From positions 2,418,001 through 2,482,000 of the forward strand of contig OZ244212.1 in NCBI GenBank assembly GCA_965216695.1: a stretch of DNA of 64,000 nucleotides. Direction: 5' to 3'. Below the pieces are notes generated by a model. It was not told the origin of the DNA and made no database searches. It saw only the letters and a program-made list of their open reading frames with translations. Source of the stretch: G965216695 sp965216695 (GTDB taxonomy: Bacteria > Pseudomonadota > Gammaproteobacteria > Pseudomonadales > Azotimanducaceae). This document shows positions 46,517 through 54,794 of this stretch, in pieces (position 1 is the first letter of the stretch; every line of letters begins with the position of its first letter). Position numbers and translations under genes: made by a program.

Positions 46517-48769
46517 ATGCAGGCATTCCGGTACCGCACACTATTCGCAGCATCCTTCATCGTGCTGTTTGCAGGTTGTTCCCGCGATTCCACCGAAAGC
46601 GCATCTGTCGACCCGGCGGCTCCAGCGGCAGAAACCGCGCCTGCGGTGCCACGTGCGAAAGTCGTTCGTGATGCAACCAACTCGCTCGACGGCGCGCGCA
46701 TACTCAAAGCAGACGCCGAGCCCGGCAACTGGCTGGCGCATGGCCGCACCTACGATGAGCAGCGATACAGCCCACTCGAAGAGATCACAGTAGAAAACGT
46801 TGCCGATCTGGGCGTTGCGTGGTTCTGGGATACCGACACCACCCGAGGCCTGGAGGCAACCCCCATCGTCGTGGACGGCGTGATGTTCTCTACCGGCAGC
46901 TGGTCCGTGGTATGGGCGCACGACGCAGCGACCGGCGAACTTCTCTGGAAACACGACCCGGAGGTACCCCGCGACTGGGCAAAGTACGCCTGTTGCGACG
47001 TCGTTAACCGCGGCGTGGCCGTTTGGAAAGGCCGCGTCTACTCGGGCACGATCGACGGCCGTCTGATCGCGCTGGATGCAGGAACCGGCGAGGTGGCGTG
47101 GGACGTGAAGACGGTACCCGAAGGTAAGCCATACACCATTACCGGCGCTCCGCGTGTTGTGAAAGACATGGTCGTCATCGGTAACGGCGGCGCCGAGTAC
47201 GGGGTACGCGGGTACGTGACAGCCTACGATACCGCTACCGGCGCGCAGAAGTGGCGCTTCTATACGGTGCCCGGCGATCCATCGAAACCTTTTGAAAGTC
47301 CGGCAATGGAGCACGCGGCGAGCACCTGGCGCGGCGGCAAGTGGTGGGAAGTCGGGGGCGGCGGTACCGCCTGGGATTCGATGGCCTACGACGCCGAGCT
47401 GAATCTGCTGTATGTGGGCGTCGGGAACGGCTCGCCCTGGAACCGCTACACCCGGAGTCCGGGCGGCGGCGACAACCTGTACCTGTCGAGCATCGTCGCC
47501 ATCAACCCGGACGACGGCAGCATGGCGTGGTACTACCAGACGACCCCTGGGGATACCTGGGACTACACCGCCGTGCAGCACATGATTCTGGCCGACCTCG
47601 AGATCGATGGGGAAACCCGAAAGGTCATCATGCAGGCACCGAAAAACGGGTTCTTCTACGTGCTGGATCGCACCAATGGCGAGTTTATCTCCGCGGAAGC
47701 CTACGTGCCGGTGGACTGGGCGACCCACGTCGACCCGGAAACCGGACGGCCAGTCGAGAATCCGGAAGCACATTACGCCAACGACCCGAAAGTGATTCGC
47801 CCTGCGCCTTACGGCGGACACAACTGGCACCCGATGACCTACCACCCGGGTACCGGCCTGGTGTACATCCCGGTACTGGACCTGCCGTTCAAGTACGGTC
47901 AGGACAACGCATTCAAGTACAACCCCACCGAATGGAACACGGGCGTCGACTTCGCGCACACGATTCCGTCGAAGGATCCGGACGAGTTGCTGGACGCGCT
48001 ACGCGACATCAAAGGTTATCTGGCAGCCTGGGATCCGATCGAACAGAAGGAAGTGTGGCGGGTGCAGCACGCGATGAGCTGGAACGGCGGTTTGCTGTCC
48101 ACCGCGGGCAATCTGGTTTTTCAGGGACGAGCCGACGGCAAGTTCGCTGCCTACGCCGCCGACACAGGCGAACTTGTCTGGGAGTCTCCGGTAGGCGTCG
48201 GCATCATTGCCGCCCCCGTCAGCTACTCGGTAAACGGTGAGCAATACATCGCCGTGCTCGCCGGCTGGGGCGGCGCATACGCGCTGGCATCGGGCGTTCC
48301 CCGGCACCGTTCCAATGTGCTGAGCGAAGGGCGCATCCTCGCGTTCAAGCTGGGCGGTAACGTGGCACTACCCGAGGTGAAGGTCGCCTATATGGATGTC
48401 CCGGAGCCGCCCGAGGGCATCAAAGGCACCGACGAGCAGATCGCGCACGGCGAGAAGCTGTATCACCAGTACTGCTCCGTCTGTCACGGCGGCGGCCTGG
48501 TGTCCAGTGGTCCGCTGCCGGACCTGAAGTACGCAAGCGCTCAGACGCACGCCGCCTGGGACTCGATCGTTCGCCGCGGTGCGTTCACCGGCAAAGGCAT
48601 GCCCGGCTTCGACCACGTGATCTCGGAACAGGGCGCCGCCGATATTCAGGCGTACGTCGCCGCCCACGCGCGTGCAACGATCGCGCTCTGCGAGAGTGAG
48701 TACCGCAAGAACTACCCCGAGCTGATGGACTCCGCCTGTACCAGAGCATCGACTACAGCGGGTCAGTAA
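46517..48769 (+). CDS. PQQ-dependent quinohaemoprotein alcohol dehydrogenase, lipid-anchored
   Basis: A protein of 750 residues. The ATG at 46517 follows GAGGGGGAGA and opens a signal peptide with lipobox FAGC at Cys21, so the enzyme should be a lipoprotein facing the periplasm. The eight-bladed PQQ propeller (about 60-600) has the vicinal Cys pair CCDVV near 158 and the catalytic Asp in GDTWDYTA near 348. The residue two after that Asp is Thr, not the extra Asp of lanthanide enzymes, so calcium dependence is expected. A C-terminal cytochrome c domain carries CSVCH near 653. It oxidises alcohols and passes electrons through haem c. PQQ synthesis genes are not in the window. Confidence 0.93.
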   Translation: MQAFRYRTLFAASFIVLFAGCSRDSTESASVDPAAPAAETAPAVPRAKVVRDATNSLDGARILKADAEPGNWLAHGRTYDEQRYSPLEEITVENVADLGVAWFWDTDTTRGLEATPIVVDGVMFSTGSWSVVWAHDAATGELLWKHDPEVPRDWAKYACCDVVNRGVAVWKGRVYSGTIDGRLIALDAGTGEVAWDVKTVPEGKPYTITGAPRVVKDMVVIGNGGAEYGVRGYVTAYDTATGAQKWRFYTVPGDPSKPFESPAMEHAASTWRGGKWWEVGGGGTAWDSMAYDAELNLLYVGVGNGSPWNRYTRSPGGGDNLYLSSIVAINPDDGSMAWYYQTTPGDTWDYTAVQHMILADLEIDGETRKVIMQAPKNGFFYVLDRTNGEFISAEAYVPVDWATHVDPETGRPVENPEAHYANDPKVIRPAPYGGHNWHPMTYHPGTGLVYIPVLDLPFKYGQDNAFKYNPTEWNTGVDFAHTIPSKDPDELLDALRDIKGYLAAWDPIEQKEVWRVQHAMSWNGGLLSTAGNLVFQGRADGKFAAYAADTGELVWESPVGVGIIAAPVSYSVNGEQYIAVLAGWGGAYALASGVPRHRSNVLSEGRILAFKLGGNVALPEVKVAYMDVPEPPEGIKGTDEQIAHGEKLYHQYCSVCHGGGLVSSGPLPDLKYASAQTHAAWDSIVRRGAFTGKGMPGFDHVISEQGAADIQAYVAAHARATIALCESEYRKNYPELMDSACTRASTTAGQ

Positions 48770-48789
48770 ACGCTCACTAACAAATTCGT

Positions 48790-48817
48790 GGAGGTGTAAC
48801 GCATTCGTTACACCTCC
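48790..48817. repeat. 12-bp perfect inverted repeat upstream of the sigma-54 promoter
   Basis: GGAGGTGTAACG and CGTTACACCTCC flank a 4-nt loop (CATT). It lies 20 bases after the alcohol dehydrogenase stop and about 90-115 bases before the -24 element. It could be a 3'-end hairpin of the dehydrogenase mRNA, or, given the spacing, the binding site of an NtrC-family activator. The sequence cannot decide between these. Confidence 0.6.
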
Positions 48818-48850
48818 GTGACCAACGGTCGCGATTCGTCGGAGTTTTTT
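48814..48850 (+). terminator. Possible intrinsic terminator of the alcohol dehydrogenase gene
   Basis: CTCCG at 48814-48818 can pair with CGGAG at 48840-48844, with an inner GACC/GGTC hairpin (48820-48830) in the loop. A run of six T (48845-48850) follows at once. The stem is short and competes with the perfect inverted repeat before it. Confidence 0.4.
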
Positions 48851-48904
48851 ACACTCGACCTCACGTATGTGGCGCAAGGCCCTGTTTTATGCGGCATTGC
48901 CGAC

Positions 48905-48921
48905 TTGGCACGATATCTGCC
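48905..48921 (+). promoter_or_regulatory. Sigma-54 (RpoN) -24/-12 promoter
   Basis: TTGGCACGATATCTGCC matches the consensus YTGGCACG-N4-TTGCW at all eight -24 positions and three of four TTGC positions. GG (48907-48908) and GC (48919-48920) are separated by exactly 10 bases, the spacing RpoN requires. No protein start follows at a usable distance; transcription should begin near 48932 and run into the non-coding RNA locus. Confidence 0.72.
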
Positions 48922-49008
48922 TCCTCTGATGAACGAATGCAATGACTGGCCATTCTGGGGGAGTCTTGCAGCAGCGGTGCCTCAAGCACCGTACCGTTGA
49001 GGTGCGTC

Positions 49009-49041
49009 GCGCACGAGTTGCGCACCAATTGCGCACGAATA
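49009..49041 (+). repeat. Three 11-nt tandem repeats inside the small RNA locus
   Basis: GCGCACGAGTT (49009-49019), GCGCACCAATT (49020-49030) and GCGCACGAATA (49031-49041) follow one another without a gap. Each begins with an invariant GCGCAC. They lie directly before the A-rich CA-motif region. The first can pair with GTGCG just before it. Confidence 0.7.
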
Positions 49042-49102
49042 GAAAACGAAAGAACAACAACAAGAACTACGAGAACAACAAGAAGAACCACGTAGCATTA
49101 TG

Positions 49103-49129
49103 GCCGGCATTGCCGGCCTTTGTTTTTTC
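49103..49129 (+). terminator. Strong intrinsic terminator of the small RNA
   Basis: A 7-bp all-GC stem (GGCCGGC 49103-49109 with GCCGGCC 49113-49119) with a 3-nt loop is followed by TTTGTTTTTT. The T-rich side is on the plus strand only, so it terminates plus-strand transcription, which is the small RNA and not the convergent asmA-like gene. Confidence 0.85.
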
Positions 49130-49192
49130 TGAACCGCTCTTTGTCAGATTAGGGTGTGGCGCGAGTGTCGCGACCCGACGATCCGTCACTAT

Positions 49193-50719
49193 TCACCCGT
49201 CATCTTTCTTGCGATTCAACAAACCACCCAGCCCCTTCAGCGCTTCCCGGGCTTTGTCCTGGTACTCCTCCGGAACCTTGTCCGAAATGGCTTCGTCCAG
49301 CTTTTCGTCAATCTCGCTGCGCGCCCGATTCGCTGCGATCGTCTGCAGCGTGTTCTGCGCTTCGCTCTTGTCGAGACCGCAGTCGGGCTCCTCAGTCGTG
49401 CCCGTGCAGCGTATCGGGATCGGCGCGCCATAGAGCGCGGGATTGATGTCAAAACTGCTGAGCGACGGGTGCTCGTTTACCGTGAGCGCGCCACGCATGT
49501 CCATCGCGCCGGAGATCGGGTCGTACTCGCCATTCGCGACAATCGCCATGTTGTCGAGCAGCAGATCCAGCGTGTGCGTTCTGCCCTCCACCTTCCAGTC
49601 GCCCGCCAGCTTCTCGTAGTTCAGTTCATCCGGCCACCCGGCCACTTTCTCGCCCTGACCCGCAAGCTCGGCGAGCGCCAACACGCTGGACTTCAGCAGA
49701 CTGATGTCAATCGTGCCCGTACCCGCGTCAATCTTCGCGGTGCCGCGCACCGAACTCGCGAGTTCATCGGCCGTGTTGCCCCGCATCGTGAAATCGCCGC
49801 CAACGAGGAGCGGCGCCACCCAGGAAAGTTTCGGGGACACCACGTCCATCAACTGCTGCGACTGCAAGTCCTTCGCGTCGGGCGACACCGACCACACCGG
49901 AACCCGGGATGTGGCGTCGATGGAGGTTGCAACGTTCAGCGAACCGCCGAACAGGGCCGGTACATTGATGTCGGTCTTGCTGCGTGCGCCGGTGTTCTCC
50001 GAATGAATCGCCACGTCGCGCAACGTGACCGATTCCATCGCCACCGCCGGGGCCTTGCAATCCGCCACCCAGTCGAGACTTCGGAATGTGTCCAACGGCA
50101 ACAGATCATCGCGCGTTTCCTGGTGATCCATGCTCGGGTCCCGGGAAAGGTTCGATACCGTGACATCGCAGATCGCATCGATACCGTCATAGTCGACGGC
50201 CATCTCGGACAGGCGCAGGGTGTCGGCATCCGAATCGAACGTGGCGGTCGCCGCAATGGCTACCGGTGTGTCGCCTTCATCGGGGTCAACGAGCGTAATG
50301 TCCGCTTGAAGTGGAAAAGCTTTGCCTTCCGTGAAGTTTCGCACCGTGAACGAGTTCACCCGCGTCACGTCGTCGAAGCGCTTGTCGCGTATCTCCAGGT
50401 CCACCAGACGGATACTCTGAATCTGCAGTTCGCCGCTCGACAACAACGCACCGAGGCGAGCAGCCAGCGCCAGACGTTCCAACTGATACACCGACTCGTC
50501 GTCTTCGAACGCAACGTCCTGCGCGGTCAACATCACAGGCGGCCAGAGTTGCCAGTCCAGATCGCCGTCGAGCGACACCCGCATGCCGGTGTTCTGCTCG
50601 ATCAGCGTTTCCAACTCCGGCTTGAAGCGATTGGGATCCTTGAGCATCCACGTCAATCCAATGCCAACCGCGACGACAAGTCCAATGACAACACCCAGAA
50701 TAATCAGCAGCTTACGCAT
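49193..50719 (-). CDS. AsmA family protein
   Basis: A protein of 508 residues with an N-terminal membrane anchor (LLIILGVVIGLVVAVGIGLT) and a large periplasmic part. The AsmA signature is at the start (RFKPELETLIEQNTGMRVSL, DGDLDWQLWPPVMLTAQDVA), and the repetitive beta-rich region continues to about residue 440 (GGDFTMRGNTADELASSVRG). The last 60 residues are a charged helix. AsmA-like proteins are bridge-like proteins linked to phospholipid traffic to the outer membrane. The start ATG at 50719 follows AAGGGA. The gene stands alone and is convergent with the small RNA. Confidence 0.88.
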   Translation of the reverse strand: MRKLLIILGVVIGLVVAVGIGLTWMLKDPNRFKPELETLIEQNTGMRVSLDGDLDWQLWPPVMLTAQDVAFEDDESVYQLERLALAARLGALLSSGELQIQSIRLVDLEIRDKRFDDVTRVNSFTVRNFTEGKAFPLQADITLVDPDEGDTPVAIAATATFDSDADTLRLSEMAVDYDGIDAICDVTVSNLSRDPSMDHQETRDDLLPLDTFRSLDWVADCKAPAVAMESVTLRDVAIHSENTGARSKTDINVPALFGGSLNVATSIDATSRVPVWSVSPDAKDLQSQQLMDVVSPKLSWVAPLLVGGDFTMRGNTADELASSVRGTAKIDAGTGTIDISLLKSSVLALAELAGQGEKVAGWPDELNYEKLAGDWKVEGRTHTLDLLLDNMAIVANGEYDPISGAMDMRGALTVNEHPSLSSFDINPALYGAPIPIRCTGTTEEPDCGLDKSEAQNTLQTIAANRARSEIDEKLDEAISDKVPEEYQDKAREALKGLGGLLNRKKDDG

Positions 50720-50840
50720 GACACGTCCCTTTACCAGACTCCCAAACTCTAAACTCTGCCGGGAAAGAAGGCCAACGCCCAGGGGTAAACGTAGCGGTGT
50801 CGTAACGACCGCAGCGCATCCAACCTAAGAAAACAAAGAC

Positions 50841-51848
50841 TCAGTCTGAGACTGCGCGTTCGCCGGCCGTGTCGAGTTCGCGCCAGCGCAGACACGAAAC
50901 TTCGTGGGTGTCGGACACGGGTTCCGGCATAGGTTGTTCCTGGCCACACATGTCGACGGCATGAGCGCAGCGCGTATGGAAACGACAACCCGACGGGGGG
51001 TTGATTGGTGAAGGCACATCGCCCTGCAGCACGATCCGATCCCGCTCGCGGGCCGGGTCCGGAACGGGAATCGCCGAGATGAGCGCCTGCGTATAGGGAT
51101 GCCTGGGATGTCGGTACAGCTCCTGCGCTTCCGCCACTTCCACCAGACGACCGAGGTACATCACGGCCACTTTGTCGGAGACATGTTTTACGACACTCAG
51201 GTCATGCCCGATGAAGAGCAGCGCCAGGTGCATCTCTTCCTGAAGCGACATCAGGAGGTTGATCACCTGTGCCTGGATCGACACGTCCAGCGCTGAGACG
51301 GCTTCGTCGCACACGATCAGCTTGGGTTTCAGCGCAATCGCCCGTGCGATGCCGATCCGCTGCCGTTGTCCGCCGGAAAATTCGTGCGGAAAGCGCGCCG
51401 CCGCACCCGATGAAAGGCCGACCTTCTCGAGCAGTTCCGCCACCCAGCGGCGCCGTTCGCCGTCTGTGCCGAGCCCGTGAATCACGAACGGCTCCTCAAG
51501 AATGTGGCCAATGGTGTGACGCGCATTCAGCGACTCAAACGGATCTTGAAAGATGATCTGCATCTCGCGGCGCAACGCGCGCAGCTCCGTTCTGGACAGC
51601 GAGGCTACATCACGCCCTTCGAAGAGCACCTGTCCGGCGGTCGGTTCGTGCAGGCGCAGCAGCGTCTTACCCACCGTACTCTTGCCGCAACCACTTTCCC
51701 CAACCAGGCCCAGGGTTTCACCGGCATTCAGTGTGAAGCTCACCTCGTCCGCCGCATGTACCTGCCCGATCTTGCGCATGAACACACCGCCACGCACCGG
51801 AAAATGTTTCGTCAAACCGCGGACTTCGAGCAACGGCGCATCGCTCAT
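50841..51848 (-). CDS. Peptide ABC importer ATPase, OppF/DppF type
   Basis: An ATPase of 335 residues. Walker A is GESGCGKST, the signature is FSGGQRQRIGIARAI, Walker B is LIVCDEAVSALD, and the H-loop is GHDLSVVKHV. The C-terminal oligopeptide domain carries SGCRFHTRCAHAVDMCGQEQ, whose Cys residues probably hold an iron-sulfur cluster as in DppD/F. The start ATG at 51848 overlaps the partner stop (ATGA), which rules out the longer start at 51866. It is the last gene of the YejABEF-like operon. Confidence 0.92.
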   Translation of the reverse strand: MSDAPLLEVRGLTKHFPVRGGVFMRKIGQVHAADEVSFTLNAGETLGLVGESGCGKSTVGKTLLRLHEPTAGQVLFEGRDVASLSRTELRALRREMQIIFQDPFESLNARHTIGHILEEPFVIHGLGTDGERRRWVAELLEKVGLSSGAAARFPHEFSGGQRQRIGIARAIALKPKLIVCDEAVSALDVSIQAQVINLLMSLQEEMHLALLFIGHDLSVVKHVSDKVAVMYLGRLVEVAEAQELYRHPRHPYTQALISAIPVPDPARERDRIVLQGDVPSPINPPSGCRFHTRCAHAVDMCGQEQPMPEPVSDTHEVSCLRWRELDTAGERAVSD

Positions 51849-52831
51849 GCGGATTGCGCACGCCATTCAAAGCAGGCCACATCACGGGACGCGTCCACCG
51901 TTTCCAATGCCGGCGCCCGCGCCAAGCACTGATCGGTAGCCAGCGCGCACCGGTTACTGAAGCGACACCCCTTTGGCAACGCATCCAATGGGGGCACCAT
52001 TCCAGCGATCGTAGGCAACGGCGTCTTGGGCGTACCGCCGAGCCGGGGAATCGAATTGAGCAATCCCTGCGTATATGGATGTAACGGCCTACTGAACAGC
52101 GCCCCGACAGGCGCGTGTTCGGCAACCCGTCCAGCGTACATAACCAATACGTCGTCACAAATCTCTGCCACCACACCGAGATCGTGCGTGATGAAGATAA
52201 CCGCCATCCCCACTTCCCGCTGCAGCCGCGCAATCAACTCCAGAATTTGCGCCTGCACCGTTACGTCCAGCGCCGTAGTCGGCTCGTCAGCAATCAATAC
52301 CTTCGGTCGGCTTGCAAGCGCAATGGCAATCACCACCCGTTGCCGCATACCGCCGGATAGCTGATGCGGATACTGCATTAGGCGCTGCGCAGGCTCCGGG
52401 ATTCCAACGTCTTCGAGCAACTCAAGGCTGCGCAGCGTGCGAGCCGAGCTATCCAGGTCCGGGTGCTTCAGCGCGATGGCTTCGTCGAGTTGTCGGCCGA
52501 TGCGATGCACTGGATTCAGTGCGGTCATCGGTTCCTGAAATATCATACTGATATCACGTCCACGCACGCTCCGGTACTGATCAGCTGCCAGAGCAGTAAG
52601 CTCCGTACCGTCAAGAGTAACCGTGCCCTGCTCCAACACGCCGGAGGGTTTCGGCAGCAACCCCATCAACGAGAGCGCAGTTACGCTTTTGCCACAACCG
52701 GACTCCCCCACCAAACCGAGGGTTCGCCCGGGCAGTACTTCGAACGAAACGCCGTCCACTACGCGAAGGTAGCCGTTCTCCGTATGGAAACCGGCGCTCA
52801 GACCGTCAACACTGAGAATGGGTTCGGTCAT
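51845..52831 (-). CDS. Peptide ABC importer ATPase, OppD/DppD type
   Basis: An ATPase of 328 residues with Walker A GESGCGKSV, signature LSGGMRQRVVIAIAL, Walker B VLIADEPTTALD and H-loop THDLGVVAEI. The C-terminal segment has CRFSNRCALATDQCLARAPA, the Cys pattern of the oligopeptide domain. Together with the next gene it replaces the fused YejF of E. coli. It starts on the last base of the binding-protein stop codon (TAATG). Confidence 0.92.
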   Translation of the reverse strand: MTEPILSVDGLSAGFHTENGYLRVVDGVSFEVLPGRTLGLVGESGCGKSVTALSLMGLLPKPSGVLEQGTVTLDGTELTALAADQYRSVRGRDISMIFQEPMTALNPVHRIGRQLDEAIALKHPDLDSSARTLRSLELLEDVGIPEPAQRLMQYPHQLSGGMRQRVVIAIALASRPKVLIADEPTTALDVTVQAQILELIARLQREVGMAVIFITHDLGVVAEICDDVLVMYAGRVAEHAPVGALFSRPLHPYTQGLLNSIPRLGGTPKTPLPTIAGMVPPLDALPKGCRFSNRCALATDQCLARAPALETVDASRDVACFEWRAQSA

Positions 52832-54786
52832 TACTCCGTGAGGTAACGTTTGTCGATGATAGGCTCCGCAGTAAACGACTCACCCCGCTTCTTCGCATCC
52901 AGCGTCTGCTGTTTCAGTTCCGGATCGATCCAGAACAAGCCGCCCGTCTGATAGGTAACCAATCCGGTGCTCGGCAGTGGATCGAACAGCGAAGGCGACT
53001 TGCGTGTGCCGCGGTGTTCCGGAAGACGCAGCCACCGCCACGCGCCCTGGCGTACAAACGGGACCTTGAACGTTGGAATCAGCACGCCCGAGTCGTGCAC
53101 CATCTGCTCCATCTCGTGTGCGATCGCTACCCGCTCCTCCGTGCTTCGGCTGGCTCGGTATCGATCGATCAGTGCGTCCATCTGCGGGTCGGAAAAATTC
53201 GTGGTGTTGTTGGTCTGCGTCTTATGTGCGTTGTCGGTGTGGTAGAACTCCCAGAAGCGCGGAATGATGCCGCCGCCCGCCCACGTCATCCAACCAATCT
53301 GGTGGTTCTTTTCCTGAATCTGCTTGAACGAATTGGCGCCATCTGTGAGTTGAAGCACCAGTTCCACTCCGGCTTTCTTCGCCTCTTCTTTCAACACCAC
53401 CAACCGTTCCGTGTGGGTCGGCGCGCCGTAGATCACCCGGAATGTCAGGCGCTGGCCATCTTTTTCTCGAATCCCGTCCGACCCCCGCTTGGACCAACCG
53501 GCGGCATCGAAGTACTCGTCTGCCTTGCCCACATCGAACGCGCGGGGTTGTATGTCGTGGTTGGTATAAGCGCCGTAACCTTCGTGATGCGTGCGCATGC
53601 GCGCGTAGTCACCGCGGAGGATCGTATCGATCACTTTCTGAAAGTTCATCGAGTGCGCAAGCCCAAGCCGGATGTTACGGTCGGCCAGTAGCGGATCCGA
53701 GGTATTCAGCCACATTCCGCCCGCCGGTTGCTCCCGATCGTTGTAGAACCAGTACTTTCGAATGTAGCCGTTCGTAAACTCGGGCCCGGTGGCTTTCTCA
53801 TGCCAGTAGTGCGGAACGGTCAGCGCAAACGTGTCGATGTCGCCCTTCAGAAAGTGCTCCCAGGCAACGTTCAGATCACGGATCACCGTATAGCGGAGTT
53901 TGCTCGGATTGAACCGGTGTCGAAAATATTTTTCGTCGTCGCCCCACCAATCTTCCACACGTTCGAATTCAATGTACTTGCCTTTGCGCACCTCCGAGAT
54001 CTGGTACGGACCCGTATTCGGCTCGATCTTCCAGTTGTAATCCCGCACCCAATCCTTGTTGAGCACATGGAAGTGTTTCGGCGTCGGCCGGTAGCCGTAC
54101 TCGAACAGCATCTCCCGCGGCGGCTTGGCTGAACGACCGGTCACCGCAATCACGTCGTCCCCGTGCTTACGCACGTCAACGATCTCATTGGTGTATTGGT
54201 TGTTGTACCACGGCGCAACGATGTGCCTGGACCGGTTGAATTCCAGCGTAAATACGTAGTCGTCGGCCGTGACGGGTTTGCCGTCCGACCAGCGCACCCG
54301 CGGATTCAACCGGTAGAAAACGGTGCGTCCATCTTCACCGAATGCCCAGTGCGTTGCGAGCACTGGGATTGGGTTGCCCGTGTTGGGGTGAAAGTTGACC
54401 AGCAGCAGGTGGTTTGGCCGAAGTACACCTGCGAACGCGCCGTTGGAATCGGGTCCCACGAGCCGCAGCGTCAACGGAAAGCTCAACAACGCCGAGCGGA
54501 ACGTGCCGCCGCGAATAGCGTCCGGCGAGGCGAACGGCTCGTCGTCCAGATTTGTCTGCCATTCCAGGCCTTCGGGCAGTGGCAGCGGGTCGTAGTTTAC
54601 CGGATCGCCCACGGAGTCTCCGGCATCGGCCTGCGCGCCTTCGACCGGTGCTGAACCCGAGGGCGCCGTGTCGCTGTCCTCGCCCGATTGCGGGCTGCCG
54701 CACCCGGCGCCGAGCACCACAAGAAGTGCGAGCGTAACTCGCGGCAACAGTTTGAGAACGACACGTTTCCTGACTTGCATCAGCAT
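52831..54786 (-). CDS. Peptide-binding lipoprotein, family 5 (YejA-like)
   Basis: A protein of about 651 residues. The start at 54786 or the ATG two codons later gives a signal peptide with lipobox LGAGC at Cys29, so it is a lipoprotein; upstream frame extension into the permease gene is rejected. The long family 5 body shows FGEDGRTVFYRLNPRVRWSD, VTADDYVFTLEF and NIRLGLAHSMNFQKVIDTIL. YejA-like proteins bind oligopeptides, including microcin C in E. coli. In this operon it follows the permeases and does not precede them. Confidence 0.88.
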   Translation of the reverse strand: MLMQVRKRVVLKLLPRVTLALLVVLGAGCGSPQSGEDSDTAPSGSAPVEGAQADAGDSVGDPVNYDPLPLPEGLEWQTNLDDEPFASPDAIRGGTFRSALLSFPLTLRLVGPDSNGAFAGVLRPNHLLLVNFHPNTGNPIPVLATHWAFGEDGRTVFYRLNPRVRWSDGKPVTADDYVFTLEFNRSRHIVAPWYNNQYTNEIVDVRKHGDDVIAVTGRSAKPPREMLFEYGYRPTPKHFHVLNKDWVRDYNWKIEPNTGPYQISEVRKGKYIEFERVEDWWGDDEKYFRHRFNPSKLRYTVIRDLNVAWEHFLKGDIDTFALTVPHYWHEKATGPEFTNGYIRKYWFYNDREQPAGGMWLNTSDPLLADRNIRLGLAHSMNFQKVIDTILRGDYARMRTHHEGYGAYTNHDIQPRAFDVGKADEYFDAAGWSKRGSDGIREKDGQRLTFRVIYGAPTHTERLVVLKEEAKKAGVELVLQLTDGANSFKQIQEKNHQIGWMTWAGGGIIPRFWEFYHTDNAHKTQTNNTTNFSDPQMDALIDRYRASRSTEERVAIAHEMEQMVHDSGVLIPTFKVPFVRQGAWRWLRLPEHRGTRKSPSLFDPLPSTGLVTYQTGGLFWIDPELKQQTLDAKKRGESFTAEPIIDKRYLTE

Positions 54787-54794
54787 GGGCCTGC

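Larger units (their letters stand above)
48932..49129 (+). ncRNA. Candidate CrcZ-like small RNA with CA (Hfq/Crc) motifs
   Basis: The predicted RNA is about 198 nt, from the sigma-54 start near 48932 to the terminator T-run at 49124-49129. It holds no credible open frame. A structured 5' half (for example CCTCAA 48980-48985 with TTGAGG 48997-49002) is followed by three 11-nt tandem repeats and then by an unpaired A-rich stretch. This contains two clusters of the AAnAAnAA pattern: AACAACAACAAGAAC at 49053-49067 and AACAACAAAGAAGAAC at 49074-49089. In Pseudomonas, CrcZ has the same logic: RpoN/CbrB-driven transcription, several CA motifs, and sequestration of Hfq/Crc that lifts catabolite repression. 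Its gene neighbours differ here, and similarity is in architecture, not in overall sequence. Confidence 0.62.
48770..49192. other. Intergenic regulatory region of 423 bases
   Basis: The gap between the alcohol dehydrogenase (plus) and the AsmA-like gene (minus) contains, in order, an inverted repeat, a T-run terminator, a sigma-54 promoter, the predicted small RNA and its terminator. The last 60 bases (49131-49192) show nothing further. Confidence 0.6.

Noticed and set aside
46426..46749. N-terminal extension of AceE by 108 residues
   Set aside because: It runs antisense through the alcohol dehydrogenase signal peptide, is low-complexity, and AceE homologues begin at the chosen ATG.
46541..47959. 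Minus-strand frame of 472 codons opposite the PQQ alcohol dehydrogenase
   Set aside because: Antisense shadow; no domain, and the sense gene has haem and PQQ signatures.
48861..49091. Minus-strand frame of 76 codons with a Val/Leu-rich start, looking like a small membrane protein
   Set aside because: The hydrophobic stretch is merely the reverse translation of the AAC/AAG-rich CA region; the directional terminator and promoter favour plus-strand non-coding RNA.
49154..50752. Plus-strand frame of 532 codons opposite the AsmA-like gene
   Set aside because: Arg/His/Gln-rich shadow frame; it would also lie just beyond the small RNA terminator without any ribosome binding site.
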